This document shows positions 1 through 8,534 of a stretch of DNA of 58,535 nt, piece after piece. Position 1 is the first letter of the stretch. The number at the start of each line of letters is the position of its first letter. Position numbers and translations under genes: made by a program. This DNA is from CAYSLC01 sp964431545. GTDB lineage: Bacteria > Desulfobacterota > Desulfobacteria > Desulfobacterales > JAABSP01. The DNA is taken from NCBI GenBank assembly GCA_964431545.1, contig CAYSLC010000007.1:1-58535 (forward strand), in the 5' to 3' direction. The notes under the pieces are model-generated. The model saw nothing but the letters and a program-made list of their open reading frames with translations, ran no database searches and had not been told where the DNA came from.

Positions 1-1200
1 CCCTTTCTCCTCGGCGGATGGCGCTCCGCGCTGCCCTTCTTCGTCCAACAGCCCCGGCATTTCATCCAAAGCGGAGAGGTCGAGTTCCTCGGAATCATCG
101 ATCGAGGCCTGATCCGTTCCCTTGACGCCGTTTTCGTCCTTTGATTCCATGTCTAAATCCAGATCCAAGACCAGTTCTTCGGGTTCATCGCCGTTCTCCT
201 GTCGATCGGCCTTCTCACGGTCACGGCTGACCATTTCATCCAGGTCGGACAGATCGAAATCATCTGAGTTTTCATGGTCGATGTCATCGGCTAGGGCCTT
301 GTACATGTTGGGGGCGTTGAATTCCACCGTGGCGAACTCTTCGGGATCGAGATCCATGTCCGCCTCGGTTTGGATCTCCACGGATTTTTCCTCGGATTCC
401 TCCTCCAGGGCCTGGTCCAGCTCCGCCAGGTCGAGATCCATCCCCTCGGCCTCCTCGTCTTCCCCATCCATCTCCGCGTCCAGACTGATGCCCAGGTCCT
501 CGAATCCCTCGTCTTCTTCGTCGGAAAGACGGATCTCCTCGCCGTTTTCCATGTCGTCCAGGCTGATGGTCATCGAATCGGGCGTCTCGTCCGCGCCATT
601 TTGGGATGGGGCTTCTGCCCCCTCGAACGATTCTTCCTCCGGTTCGTCGTCCAGATCCGGGAGTCCGAGATCCTCCAGTTCCATGGACGGCAGCGGCGTT
701 TCGGCCGGGCGCTCTACCCGCGACTTTTTTTCCTTCGGTTTGGAGTCGGGAGGGAGGGCCTCCGGGGGACCGGCTTTCGGATCCGCCGAAGGAACGGCCT
801 CTTCTTCGATGTCGAACAGATCCTCCAACTCGGAGAGATCGAAGCCCACCAACTCCGTTCCGCCCGGTTTCCCGGCGGACCGGTCCTCCGCTTCCACGTC
901 GAAATCGTCCGAGACCTGACGGGCCAGCTCCTGCTGAGACACGCCGGCCTCCTCCTTTACCCGCAGGCCCATGGTCTTCCGTTCCTTGGTCCCCTTTTCC
1001 ACCTTTGTCCGCTGGGCCTTCAATCGAAGCTTTGAGGCATCTTTCCCATCGGAAGCCGGGCTTTCGGCACCGGTCTCGGCGGGTGGATGGGCGACGAAGA
1101 CGTTTCCGCACTTGGAGCATCGGATCTTGGAGCCTTCCGGCTTGAGCCGATTTTCGTCGATCCTGAAAGTGCTCTCGCACTCGTTACAGGTAATCCTCAT
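1..1200 (-). CDS. MJ0042-type zinc-ribbon acidic protein, 3' end outside window
   Basis: The reading frame is open from ATG at 1200 to the left edge (400 codons seen, no stop). The N-terminus begins MRITCNECE and has two CxxC pairs (CNEC near residues 5-8, CSKC near 33-36), the MJ0042/zinc_ribbon_5 finger found at the start of many deltaproteobacterial proteins. The rest is strongly acidic and low in complexity, with recurring short motifs of the type (F/L)DLSxLDE at about residues 119, 254, 312 and 371. No enzyme domain is visible in this part. Family members often carry a C-terminal membrane or SPOR-like region, which would lie outside the window. Function is unknown. It lies 17 bp upstream of nothing on its own strand except hpt, which is transcribed toward it. 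Confidence 0.75.
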   Translation of the reverse strand, partial: MRITCNECESTFRIDENRLKPEGSKIRCSKCGNVFVAHPPAETGAESPASDGKDASKLRLKAQRTKVEKGTKERKTMGLRVKEEAGVSQQELARQVSDDFDVEAEDRSAGKPGGTELVGFDLSELEDLFDIEEEAVPSADPKAGPPEALPPDSKPKEKKSRVERPAETPLPSMELEDLGLPDLDDEPEEESFEGAEAPSQNGADETPDSMTISLDDMENGEEIRLSDEEDEGFEDLGISLDAEMDGEDEEAEGMDLDLAELDQALEEESEEKSVEIQTEADMDLDPEEFATVEFNAPNMYKALADDIDHENSDDFDLSDLDEMVSRDREKADRQENGDEPEELVLDLDLDMESKDENGVKGTDQASIDDSEELDLSALDEMPGLLDEEGQRGAPSAEEKG

Positions 1201-1217
1201 AAAAAAGACCTCATTGG

Positions 1218-1736
1218 CTATAATTTCAGATGGAAGATACCTGGGAGGTGCCTATAGTTTTCAGCGTAATCGAGACCATAACCAACGAGGAATCCACTCT
1301 CAACGACATGGCAGGCGTAGTCAATGGCAATCTCCGCCTTTCGTCTCTCTCGTTTGTCAAGAAAAGCGCAAACCTTGATGGATCGCGCACCCCGTGTTTC
1401 GAGATGATCCTTTAAGTAGCCCAGTGTCAATCCGGTATCGACGATATCTTCCACGATGAGAATATCCTTGCCCTCAACGTCGATTTCCACCGCCTGATGG
1501 AAGCGGACCTCCCCCGAGGAGCAGGTGCCCGAACCGTAGCTGGCGGCCCTGACGAAGTCGATTTGAACGGGGATCGTCAGGTGTCGAATGAGATCGGCCA
1601 GAAAAATGAACGCACCTTTCAGCACACCGATCAATACGAGTTGGCCCTCCCGGTAATCCGACGAAATGGTCTCTGCGGCGGCGGCCACCTTCTCCTCGAT
1701 TTCGTCGGACATCAGGACGGGGATCAGTTCGGGCAT
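1218..1736 (-). CDS. hpt: Hypoxanthine phosphoribosyltransferase
   Basis: Cytosolic purine-salvage enzyme that transfers phosphoribose from PRPP to hypoxanthine or guanine. The 172-residue length is normal for bacterial Hpt. The PRPP-binding loop ILIVEDIVDTGLT lies at about residues 92-104, and the VLIGVLKGAFIFLADL segment near residues 34-49 is typical of the family. The C-terminal half has the VGYGLDY.E.YR.LP pattern that closes the active site. The gene reads toward the zinc-ribbon gene, whose start lies 17 bp beyond its stop, so the two may be co-transcribed. An extended -10 element lies about 85 bp upstream. Confidence 0.95.
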   Translation of the reverse strand: MPELIPVLMSDEIEEKVAAAAETISSDYREGQLVLIGVLKGAFIFLADLIRHLTIPVQIDFVRAASYGSGTCSSGEVRFHQAVEIDVEGKDILIVEDIVDTGLTLGYLKDHLETRGARSIKVCAFLDKRERRKAEIAIDYACHVVESGFLVGYGLDYAENYRHLPGIFHLKL

Positions 1737-1818
1737 GATTGCCTTTACATACTAACGGGTTATCCGGCCGGCCGCGCCGGTCTGTATGGAGGATGCAAAA
1801 GTATCACAATCTATTAAA

Positions 1819-1827
1819 ATAATAGCA
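1819..1827 (-). promoter_or_regulatory. Candidate extended -10 promoter for hpt
   Basis: On the minus strand the sequence reads TGCTATTAT, an extended -10 (TGn plus TATTAT), in the AT-rich gap between dnaJ-like and hpt. I see no convincing -35 hexamer, so the call rests on the extended -10 and position only. Confidence 0.35.
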
Positions 1828-1876
1828 TCCTAGGCATACCTTGATTTGAACGCCCTTGTCAATAAAATGGTGCACT

Positions 1877-2794
1877 CTATAAGCCCGCCTCGGCCAGTTC
1901 CTCCACCAGGCGTTTCTGCTTGTCCGTCAGGTTTCCCGGCATGCCGACCAGAATCGATACATAGAGATCTCCCCTGCCGCTGCCCTTCATGTGGGGCAGG
2001 CCGTGGCCGGCAAGCCTCATCTTCGTTCGGTGCTTGGTCCCGGGCGGGATCTTCAGGCTCAGTTCCCTCCCGTCCAACGTCGGCACGGAGATGGTGGTGC
2101 CGAGGAGCGCTTCGCTCAGCTTCACCTCCCGGTTGACGAACAGGTCGTGGCCATCCACGTCGTAGACGGAATCCGGCTGAATCTTGGACTGGATGAAAAG
2201 ATCCCCGGAGGGCCCGCCGTAGGGGCTCGGCTCGCCCTTGCCGGCCAGCCGGAGTTTCTTTCCGCCGATCATCCCCCGGGGGATCTTCACCGTGACGTTT
2301 TCAGTCCGGCCTTTATGCTGGAAATTGACGGTTTTGCTGGTCCCCGTGGCGATCTCCTGGAGGGTCAGGGGGAGTTCGTAGACCAGGTCCGAGCCCTTCA
2401 TCTGGGTCTGCCGGCCGCCCATTCCCCCGCTGAAGGGCGAACCGCCGCCGAAAGAGAACCGGACCCCATCGCCCTTGGTGGAGAAAAAGTTGGCGCCCCC
2501 GAAGCCGAACTCCTTGAAGATGTCGGAAAAATCGAATCCTTTGAAGATATCCTCCTGGGAGTATCGTTGCTGGAAGTCCGCCGAACCGTAGGTGTCGTAC
2601 TGCTTCCGCTTCTCCTTGTCGCTCAACACGGCGTACGCTTCGCTGATCTTCTTAAACTTCTCTTCGGAGCCCTTGTCCCCCTTTGCGTGATCAGGGTGGT
2701 GCTTCATGGCGAGTTTACGGTACGCCTTTTTGATCTCCGTATCGGAGGCGTTTTTATTCACCCCTAAGATTTTATAGTAGTCCGTCTCTGGCAT
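1877..2794 (-). CDS. DnaJ/CbpA-type J-domain co-chaperone without zinc finger
   Basis: Co-chaperone that stimulates DnaK ATPase and delivers substrates. An N-terminal J domain starts at MPETDYYKILGV with the HPD motif at residues 33-35. A Gly/Phe-rich linker with FGFGGANFF and GGGSPFSGGMGG follows. The C-terminal part has two beta-sandwich substrate domains (VKIPRGMIGGKKLRLAGKG, then LKIPPGTKHRTKMRL). The four-repeat CxxCxGxG zinc finger of DnaJ is absent, so this is a CbpA-like class II protein of 305 residues. I chose ATG at 2794 because the TTG nine bases upstream sits too close to the GGAGA sequence. A good sigma-70 promoter is visible 130-160 bp upstream. Confidence 0.9.
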   Translation of the reverse strand: MPETDYYKILGVNKNASDTEIKKAYRKLAMKHHPDHAKGDKGSEEKFKKISEAYAVLSDKEKRKQYDTYGSADFQQRYSQEDIFKGFDFSDIFKEFGFGGANFFSTKGDGVRFSFGGGSPFSGGMGGRQTQMKGSDLVYELPLTLQEIATGTSKTVNFQHKGRTENVTVKIPRGMIGGKKLRLAGKGEPSPYGGPSGDLFIQSKIQPDSVYDVDGHDLFVNREVKLSEALLGTTISVPTLDGRELSLKIPPGTKHRTKMRLAGHGLPHMKGSGRGDLYVSILVGMPGNLTDKQKRLVEELAEAGL

Positions 2795-2926
2795 CGCTTG
2801 CAAATCTCCGTTTCTACGTTCCTTATGGTGATCCTCTCAAAGACGCGAGGATGTAACCGGCCTCCTCCGAAACACTTCTACCCTGTCAAACCTCGCGAAA
2901 CATGTCATGAAAGTCTTTAACATATT

Positions 2927-2955
2927 AAAATAAGTTGATATTTTCCAAGTGTCAA
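2927..2955 (-). promoter_or_regulatory. Sigma-70 promoter for the DnaJ-like gene
   Basis: On the minus strand there is a perfect -35 TTGACA (2955-2950), a 17-base spacer, and -10 TATTTT (2932-2927). The expected start point lies about 125 bases before the DnaJ-like start codon. The surrounding 2920-2950 tract is AT-rich against a GC-rich background. Confidence 0.65.
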
Positions 2956-3038
2956 GGGTGGTGTCCTCGGGCGGCGGATCGGGCTCGGGCCGGGGGGCGT
3001 GTCCGGAGTTTCGGTTCTTTTTCGGGTCGATGCCGCCA

Positions 3039-3842
3039 TTACTTGCGGCTCTGTTTCAGGCGGTCCAGACGGAGCCGCTGCCGGTCATCGAAAAGGCGCC
3101 TGGAGCCGAGCCATATGGCGGCCATGGTGCCCAATCCCGTGCCGCCGGCAATAAGGAACATGATCAGAATCTGGTATTTGACCGCCTCCATGGGCGGGCT
3201 TCCGGCCAGGATCTGTCCCGTCATCATTCCGGGGAGGCTTACCAGGCCGGCGGCCGCCATAGCGTTGACGATGGGGATCAGGCCGCTCCGGATGCTCTCT
3301 TTCCGAATCCCCTCGATGGCCTCGGCGGCGGTATGGCCGAGCATCAGACGGACCTCGATGACGGCGCGCCGCTCCCAGGAGGTCTGGGTGAGCCGGTCGA
3401 GGCCGATGGCGATGCCGTTCATGGTGTTGCCCAGCAGCATCCCCATAAGCGGGATCGCATACTGCGGTTCATACCAGGGTTTGATCTGGATGACAACCGT
3501 CAACGCCAGAACCGTGATGGAGAAAGAGGAGATGAACATGGAGAGGGCCCCGACCCCGAATCCCCACCATCCGGAGAAGCGCCGTTTCTGGCGGTTCATC
3601 ACCTCCCGCCCGGCCGCCGCCAGCATGAAGAGGGCGATGGGGACCAGAAGGATCGGAGCCGTTTGTGTGAACAGGGCCTTGAGGACGAACCCGATGAGGA
3701 GCAGTTGGACCGTGGTCCTGGCGGCGGCCACCAGGATCTGGCCGGCGAGCCCCAGTCGCAGCCGCACGGAAAACACGGCGACGGCCAGGATCAGCAGGCT
3801 CGCCGCCCCCAGATCGACGGGGGACAGGGGGATCACCCCCAC
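3039..3842 (-). CDS. fetB: FetB/UPF0014-family ABC exporter permease
   Basis: Inner-membrane permease of 267 residues in the UPF0014 family, whose E. coli member FetB pairs with FetA to export iron. Several hydrophobic spans are evident (for example LLILAVAVFSV, LLLIGFVLKALF, ILIMFLIAGGTGLGTMAAIW), and the family segment PGMMTGQILAGSPP is present with NAMAAAGLVSLPG just before it. The start is GTG at 3842, 25 bases after the stop of the partner ATPase gene. Substrate assignment to iron is by family; other cargo is possible. Confidence 0.85.
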   Translation of the reverse strand: MGVIPLSPVDLGAASLLILAVAVFSVRLRLGLAGQILVAAARTTVQLLLIGFVLKALFTQTAPILLVPIALFMLAAAGREVMNRQKRRFSGWWGFGVGALSMFISSFSITVLALTVVIQIKPWYEPQYAIPLMGMLLGNTMNGIAIGLDRLTQTSWERRAVIEVRLMLGHTAAEAIEGIRKESIRSGLIPIVNAMAAAGLVSLPGMMTGQILAGSPPMEAVKYQILIMFLIAGGTGLGTMAAIWLGSRRLFDDRQRLRLDRLKQSRK

Positions 3843-3867
3843 GGGAAGCCTCCCCGGCCAAAGGTCG

Positions 3868-4455
3868 TCACAGGGGGACCAGCCCGCCGCTTCCGAGGCG
3901 AAACCGGACCCCGGCCACCCGCTGAAGCTGTTCCGGATCGTGTCCCACCCAGATCATCGGGGCAAGGTGTTCCCGGCGGTACTGCCCGAGGAACCGTTCC
4001 ACCCGGCCGACGTTTTCGGCGTCGAGACTGGCGGTGGGTTCGTCCAGGAGCAAGGCCCTGGGTCGCTTGGCCACCAGGCGGAGCAGGGCCAAGCGCTGGC
4101 GCTCCCCGGCGGAGAGCCGGGAAACCTCCCACGCCAGGACGTCCTCCCCGAATCCGAGAGCCGCGAACCCTTCCAGGTCCGGATTCCGGAAATGGTCGCC
4201 CACAACGTCGGCCCACCAGGCGCTCTCCGACGGAAGCAGCCCCACAGCTTTGCGCCACTGGGGGGACGGCATGTCGGACGACGGCACGCCGCCGAGTGAG
4301 ATCTCCCCGCCGTGGGGATCCATGTCCGCAACGGCCCGGAGAAAGAGGGTCTTCCCGATGCCCGACGGGCCGGTGATCCCCACGCACTCGCCGGCATGAA
4401 CCGTCAGGTCGATGGGGCCGGCGGTCCGGCAGGTCAGGCCCGTGATGATCAGCAC
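3868..4455 (-). CDS. fetA: FetA-like ABC exporter ATP-binding protein
   Basis: ATPase subunit of 195 residues that should energise the neighbouring FetB-type permease. Visible motifs are Walker A GPSGIGKT (29-36), ABC signature LSAGERQR (114-121), Walker B ALLLDEP (134-140) and the H-loop histidine in WVGHD (172). I place the start at GTG 4455, giving MLIITGLTC; upstream codons belong to the 3' end of mnmG in another frame. The 7-base overlap with the mnmG stop suggests translational coupling. The protein is slightly short for the family. Confidence 0.85.
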   Translation of the reverse strand: MLIITGLTCRTAGPIDLTVHAGECVGITGPSGIGKTLFLRAVADMDPHGGEISLGGVPSSDMPSPQWRKAVGLLPSESAWWADVVGDHFRNPDLEGFAALGFGEDVLAWEVSRLSAGERQRLALLRLVAKRPRALLLDEPTASLDAENVGRVERFLGQYRREHLAPMIWVGHDPEQLQRVAGVRFRLGSGGLVPL

Positions 4456-6335
4456 CGGGATTCCGGCCCGCCGGCCCCGCGCAAAGCCACCATGAGCACC
4501 GATATGGCGGCCGGGGTCATGCCGTCGATCCGGGACGCCTGCCCCAGGGAGCCGGGCCGGACGGCGTCGAGTTTCTCCCGGATCTCGTTGGAGAGGCCGT
4601 GGACCACCGAAAAATCGAACCCCTCGGGAATCCGCATCCGCTCCAGGTGCTTGAACCGGCCGATCTCCTCCAGCTGGCGGCGGATGTACCCTTCGTATTT
4701 GATCTCGATCTCCGCCTGGCGGGCCACCCGTTTGTCCACGGAATCGGTACTCAGGGCCAGGGCCTCCACCGCGGTGTAGTCGAGCTGGGAGCGTTTGAGG
4801 AGTTGATCCAGGCGGACGCCGTTGGTAATGGCGGGCGTTCCCCGGCTCTCCAGGTAGGTGTTGACCTCGGGGGTCGGCTTGATCACCGTCTTTCGGATCC
4901 GGGTGATCTCCCGTTCGATCCGCCGCTTCCGTTCCCGGACCTGCCGAACCGCGTTTTCGTCGATCAGCCCCAGGCTGTGGCCGATCTCCATGAGCCGGAG
5001 GTCCGCGTTGTCCTCCCGGAGCATGAGGCGGTATTCGGACCGGGAAGTGAACATCCGGTAGGGTTCCCGGGTCCCCCGGGTCACCAGGTCGTCCACCATC
5101 ACCCCCATGTAGGCCTGGGACCGGTCGAGGAGGAACGGGGGGCGGCCCTGGATCCGGCAGGCGGCGTTGATGCCGGCCCACATCCCCTGGGCCGCGGCCT
5201 CCTCGTATCCCGAAGTGCCGTTGATCTGCCCGGCCAGGTAGAGGCCGGCGATGTTCTTGGTCTCCAGGGTGGGATGGAGGGCCATGGGGTTGACGTAGTC
5301 GTATTCGATGGCGTAGGCGGGCCGCATGATCTCCGCCTCGGCAAGGCCCGGCACCGAGCGGACCAGTTCGACCTGCACCTCCATGGGCAGGCTGTTGCCC
5401 AGGCCGCTGGCGTAGATCTCGTCGGTGTCGACCCCCTCGGGTTCCAGGATCACGTGGTGGCGGTTTCGGTCCGGGAACTTGACCACCTTGTCCTCGAAGG
5501 AGGGGCAGTACCGGGCGGACACCCCCTGGATGACGCCGCCGTAGAGGGCCGAGTGGCAAAGGTTCTCCCGGACGATGTAATGGGTGCGGTCCGTGGTGTA
5601 TCCGATGTGGCTCGGCAACCGATGATCCGCCGCCGTTTCAGTGAAAAAGGAGAAGGGCCTCGGCGCTTCATCGGCCCATTGCTCCTCGAAGGCGGAGAAG
5701 TCGATGCTCGACCGCTTGAGACGCGGCGGGGTCCCGGTCTTCATCCGTCCCATGGGCAGGCCGAGTTCCCGGAGATGGGCGGCCAGGCCGTAGGCGGCGA
5801 ACTCGCCGGCCCGACCGGCCTGGAAGGAGCGGTGGCCGATGTGGATCAGGCCGCTCAGAAAGGTGCCGGTGGCGAGGATCACGGACCGTCCCTGGTACCC
5901 GAAGCCGGTCTGGTCCTCCACGCCGACCACTGAACCGTTTTCCAATACCAGACGCTCCACCAGGAGCTGCTTGAGGTCGAGGTTCGGCTGCCGCTCGATC
6001 ACCGCCTTCATGGCCCGGTGGTACCGGTTCTTGTCGTTCTGGGTCCGGGAGGAATGGACCGCGGGTCCTTTTTTGGTGTTGAGGGTCTTGTACTGGATGG
6101 CGGACCGGTCGGTGATCCTGGCCATCTCGCCCCCCAGCGCGTCGATCTCCTTGACGAGCTGTCCTTTGGCCATGCCGCCGATGGAGGGGCTGCACGGCAT
6201 GGCGGCCACCTTGTCCAGGTCGATGGCCGTCAGCAGGACCCGGCACCCCATCCGGGCCGCCGCCAGCGCGGCTTCGCACCCGGCATGGCCGGCCCCCACC
6301 ACGATGACGTCGTATGTGCTGGAATAGTTCGCCAT
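4449..6335 (-). CDS. mnmG: tRNA uridine-5-carboxymethylaminomethyl modification enzyme MnmG (GidA)
   Basis: FAD-dependent enzyme that works with MnmE to install the carboxymethylaminomethyl group on U34 of certain tRNAs. The 628-residue length matches the family. The FAD Rossmann motif VVGAGHAGCEAA lies near residues 12-23. Other hallmarks are CSPSIGGMAKGQLVKEIDALGGEM, PPRLKRSSIDF and the C-terminal GQASRIDGMTPAAISVL. The start is the ATG giving MANYSSTYDVIVVG. The frame stays open well upstream, but that is antisense to the divergent YhcC gene and is not coding. mnmE is not in the window. Confidence 0.97.
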   Translation of the reverse strand: MANYSSTYDVIVVGAGHAGCEAALAAARMGCRVLLTAIDLDKVAAMPCSPSIGGMAKGQLVKEIDALGGEMARITDRSAIQYKTLNTKKGPAVHSSRTQNDKNRYHRAMKAVIERQPNLDLKQLLVERLVLENGSVVGVEDQTGFGYQGRSVILATGTFLSGLIHIGHRSFQAGRAGEFAAYGLAAHLRELGLPMGRMKTGTPPRLKRSSIDFSAFEEQWADEAPRPFSFFTETAADHRLPSHIGYTTDRTHYIVRENLCHSALYGGVIQGVSARYCPSFEDKVVKFPDRNRHHVILEPEGVDTDEIYASGLGNSLPMEVQVELVRSVPGLAEAEIMRPAYAIEYDYVNPMALHPTLETKNIAGLYLAGQINGTSGYEEAAAQGMWAGINAACRIQGRPPFLLDRSQAYMGVMVDDLVTRGTREPYRMFTSRSEYRLMLREDNADLRLMEIGHSLGLIDENAVRQVRERKRRIEREITRIRKTVIKPTPEVNTYLESRGTPAITNGVRLDQLLKRSQLDYTAVEALALSTDSVDKRVARQAEIEIKYEGYIRRQLEEIGRFKHLERMRIPEGFDFSVVHGLSNEIREKLDAVRPGSLGQASRIDGMTPAAISVLMVALRGAGGPESRC

Positions 6336-6443
6336 GTACAACGGACCATCATTTGGATAGGATTCGAATTCGGGAAAACACAGAGTTCCCGGCGTCCGTA
6401 ATGTATATCGGGCGGGCGACGGGGTCAAGCCATTGAGGGGGAC

Positions 6444-7379
6444 ATGCAAAGACGCTATACCGATCTGGCCGCCCATCTCCGGGCGGTCTTCGGATGCCGG
6501 GTGCAGAAGATCACGGTGGATGCCGGGCTGTCGTGTCCCAACCGGGACGGCACGGTGTCCACCGGCGGCTGCATCTACTGCAATCCCCGAGGATCGGGGA
6601 CGGGGGCCCATGCCCAGGGGCTCGGCGTCGCCCAACAGTTGGAGATGGGGAAGCGGGCCATGGCCCGGCGGTACAAGGCGAAGAAATTTATCGCCTACTT
6701 CCAGTCCTTCTCCAACACCTACGCCCCCCTGCGCAAGCTGACGTCCCTCTATGACGAGGCCCTGTCCGTGGAGGGGGTGGTGGGCCTCTCCATCGGCACC
6801 CGGCCCGACTGCGTGGACGACGCCGTCCTCGACCTGATCGCCGGGCACGCCCGGACTCATCTGGTCTGGCTCGAATACGGCCTCCAGTCGGCCCATGACG
6901 AGACCCTGAAACGGATCAACCGGGGCCATGACGTCTCCTGCTTCGAACGGGCCGTGGCGGCGGCCCGGCGGCGGTCGATCCCCGTCTGCGCCCACGTGAT
7001 CCTCGGCCTTCCGGGGGAGGGGCGGCGCCGGATCCTGGAGACCGCCCGTTTCCTGGGACGGGTGGGGGTGGAGGGGGTCAAGCTCCATCTGCTCTACGTG
7101 ATCCGGGGGACCCCCATGGAGGCCCTGTATCGACGGGGGGCGTACCGGCCCCTGGAGCAGGGGGAATATGTCGATCTAGTCTGCGACTTCCTGGAGCGGC
7201 TCCCGCCGGAAACGGTGATTCACCGCCTCACGGGGGACCCCCATCCCGATGAACTGGTGGCGCCGCCCTGGTCCAGGAAGAAGCGCCAAACCCTGGCCAT
7301 GATCCATGAGACCCTGGCGCGGCGCGGGACCCGGCAGGGGACCCTATTCGATCCGTCCCACCAGAAGGGTGAGTCGTAA
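6444..7379 (+). CDS. TIGR01212/YhcC-family radical SAM protein
   Basis: Radical SAM enzyme of 311 residues. The cluster cysteines are spread in the arrangement typical of this family, C31-x11-C43-x2-C46 (CPNRDGT, then GGCIYC), rather than the classic CxxxCxxC. Other markers are SIGTRPDC, EYGLQSAHDETLKRINRGHD and ILGLPGEG. The reaction catalysed by this family is not firmly established. It is transcribed divergently from mnmG and converges on the THUMP methyltransferase gene, with a 36-base overlap of the two 3' ends. Confidence 0.9.
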   Translation: MQRRYTDLAAHLRAVFGCRVQKITVDAGLSCPNRDGTVSTGGCIYCNPRGSGTGAHAQGLGVAQQLEMGKRAMARRYKAKKFIAYFQSFSNTYAPLRKLTSLYDEALSVEGVVGLSIGTRPDCVDDAVLDLIAGHARTHLVWLEYGLQSAHDETLKRINRGHDVSCFERAVAAARRRSIPVCAHVILGLPGEGRRRILETARFLGRVGVEGVKLHLLYVIRGTPMEALYRRGAYRPLEQGEYVDLVCDFLERLPPETVIHRLTGDPHPDELVAPPWSRKKRQTLAMIHETLARRGTRQGTLFDPSHQKGES

Positions 7380-8534
7380 GCCCCCGTGGTGGATGGGATA
7401 CCGGGAAACCGCAAAGGGGACGGCCCGGATCAGGCGGTCCCTGGGGGCGAGGAGGGCGACCCGCCAACCCCGGTAATCCCGGACGAGCTTTTCGATGATC
7501 TCCAGGAAGAGCCGGTCCCCCGCCTCGGGGGTCCCCAACCGGAGGCCGTAGGGGGGATTGACCACCGCGAGGCCCTTTGCCGAGGTCAGGCTTTCGGGGG
7601 TCAGGGACGACAGATCCGCATGCCGAACCGCCACCCAGCGGTCGAGCCCATGGTTCCGGAGGGTCGTTTCGAGGCGGTCGCAGGCGGATTTGTCCCGGTC
7701 CGAGGCGAAGATGGCCGGACGGTCCGCCCGGGGAAAGGTCTCCGCCAGGGACGCCTTGAGATGGTCCCATCGGCGCCGGCGGTGGCCGGGCCACCCCATG
7801 AAGGCGAAGGTCCGCCACCACCCCGGAGGGATCCCCGCGGCCATGAGGGCCGCCTCCAGGGAGAAGGTCCCGGCGCCGCACAAAGGATCGATGAGCGGTT
7901 CCGGCGGCCGGTATCCGGCCAGCATCAGGATCGCCGCCGCCAGGGTCTCCCGGATGGGGGCCTCGGCCGCGTGGGCCTTGATGCCCCGCTTGTGGAGAAG
8001 TTCCCCGCTGCCGTCGATGGAGAGGGTCACCCGATCATCGAGGAGCCGGGCGAAGAGGGTCTGGGGAACGTCCGGCCGGTCGTCTCCGGGGGGATGTCCC
8101 TCCCCCTCCAGCCGTCGGGCGACCCGGGTCCGGATCCGTTCGGCCACCGCCCCGGTGTGGTGGAGACGGGAGCCTCTGGCCGACACGGAGATCTTCGGCT
8201 CGACGCCGCGGTGGAGGTACATCTCCCAGGGGATCTCCGAAAGCCGCTTCTCCAACCGGCCGAAATTGGTCGCCTTGAAGGTGTTGATCCGAAGCAGCAC
8301 CCGGTTGGCGGTACGCAGATGGAGGTTCGCCTGATGACAGGCGGTGAGTTTTCCCTCCATGGAGACGCCGCCCGGCACGACCTTCGAGGATTCGGCATCG
8401 GGCACCTTGGAGGTCACCTCCTGGAGGCAGAGTTTTTCCAACCCCGGGCCCGTGGCGATGAAATAGTTTCGGATCCGTCCCGTCACCTGCCGGTTGATCC
8501 GTTTTGCCAGCGGATGCCGGTCCTTGTCCGTCAC
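7344..8534 (-). CDS. THUMP-domain class I RNA methyltransferase (RlmL N-terminal/YpsC type)
   Basis: Likely rRNA guanine N2-methyltransferase of 396 residues. An N-terminal ferredoxin-like/THUMP RNA-binding region (about residues 15-170) precedes a Rossmann methyltransferase domain. The domain has IDPLCGAGTFSLEAALMA, the SAM-binding motif, and a VNPPYGLRL catalytic NPPY motif. It corresponds to the RlmL half of the E. coli RlmKL fusion, without the RlmK half. The start is GTG 8534, and GTGA overlaps the TGA of the upstream EamA gene by four bases, which indicates coupled translation. The exact target base is not decidable from sequence. Confidence 0.88.
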   Translation of the reverse strand: MTDKDRHPLAKRINRQVTGRIRNYFIATGPGLEKLCLQEVTSKVPDAESSKVVPGGVSMEGKLTACHQANLHLRTANRVLLRINTFKATNFGRLEKRLSEIPWEMYLHRGVEPKISVSARGSRLHHTGAVAERIRTRVARRLEGEGHPPGDDRPDVPQTLFARLLDDRVTLSIDGSGELLHKRGIKAHAAEAPIRETLAAAILMLAGYRPPEPLIDPLCGAGTFSLEAALMAAGIPPGWWRTFAFMGWPGHRRRRWDHLKASLAETFPRADRPAIFASDRDKSACDRLETTLRNHGLDRWVAVRHADLSSLTPESLTSAKGLAVVNPPYGLRLGTPEAGDRLFLEIIEKLVRDYRGWRVALLAPRDRLIRAVPFAVSRYPIHHGGLRLTLLVGRIE

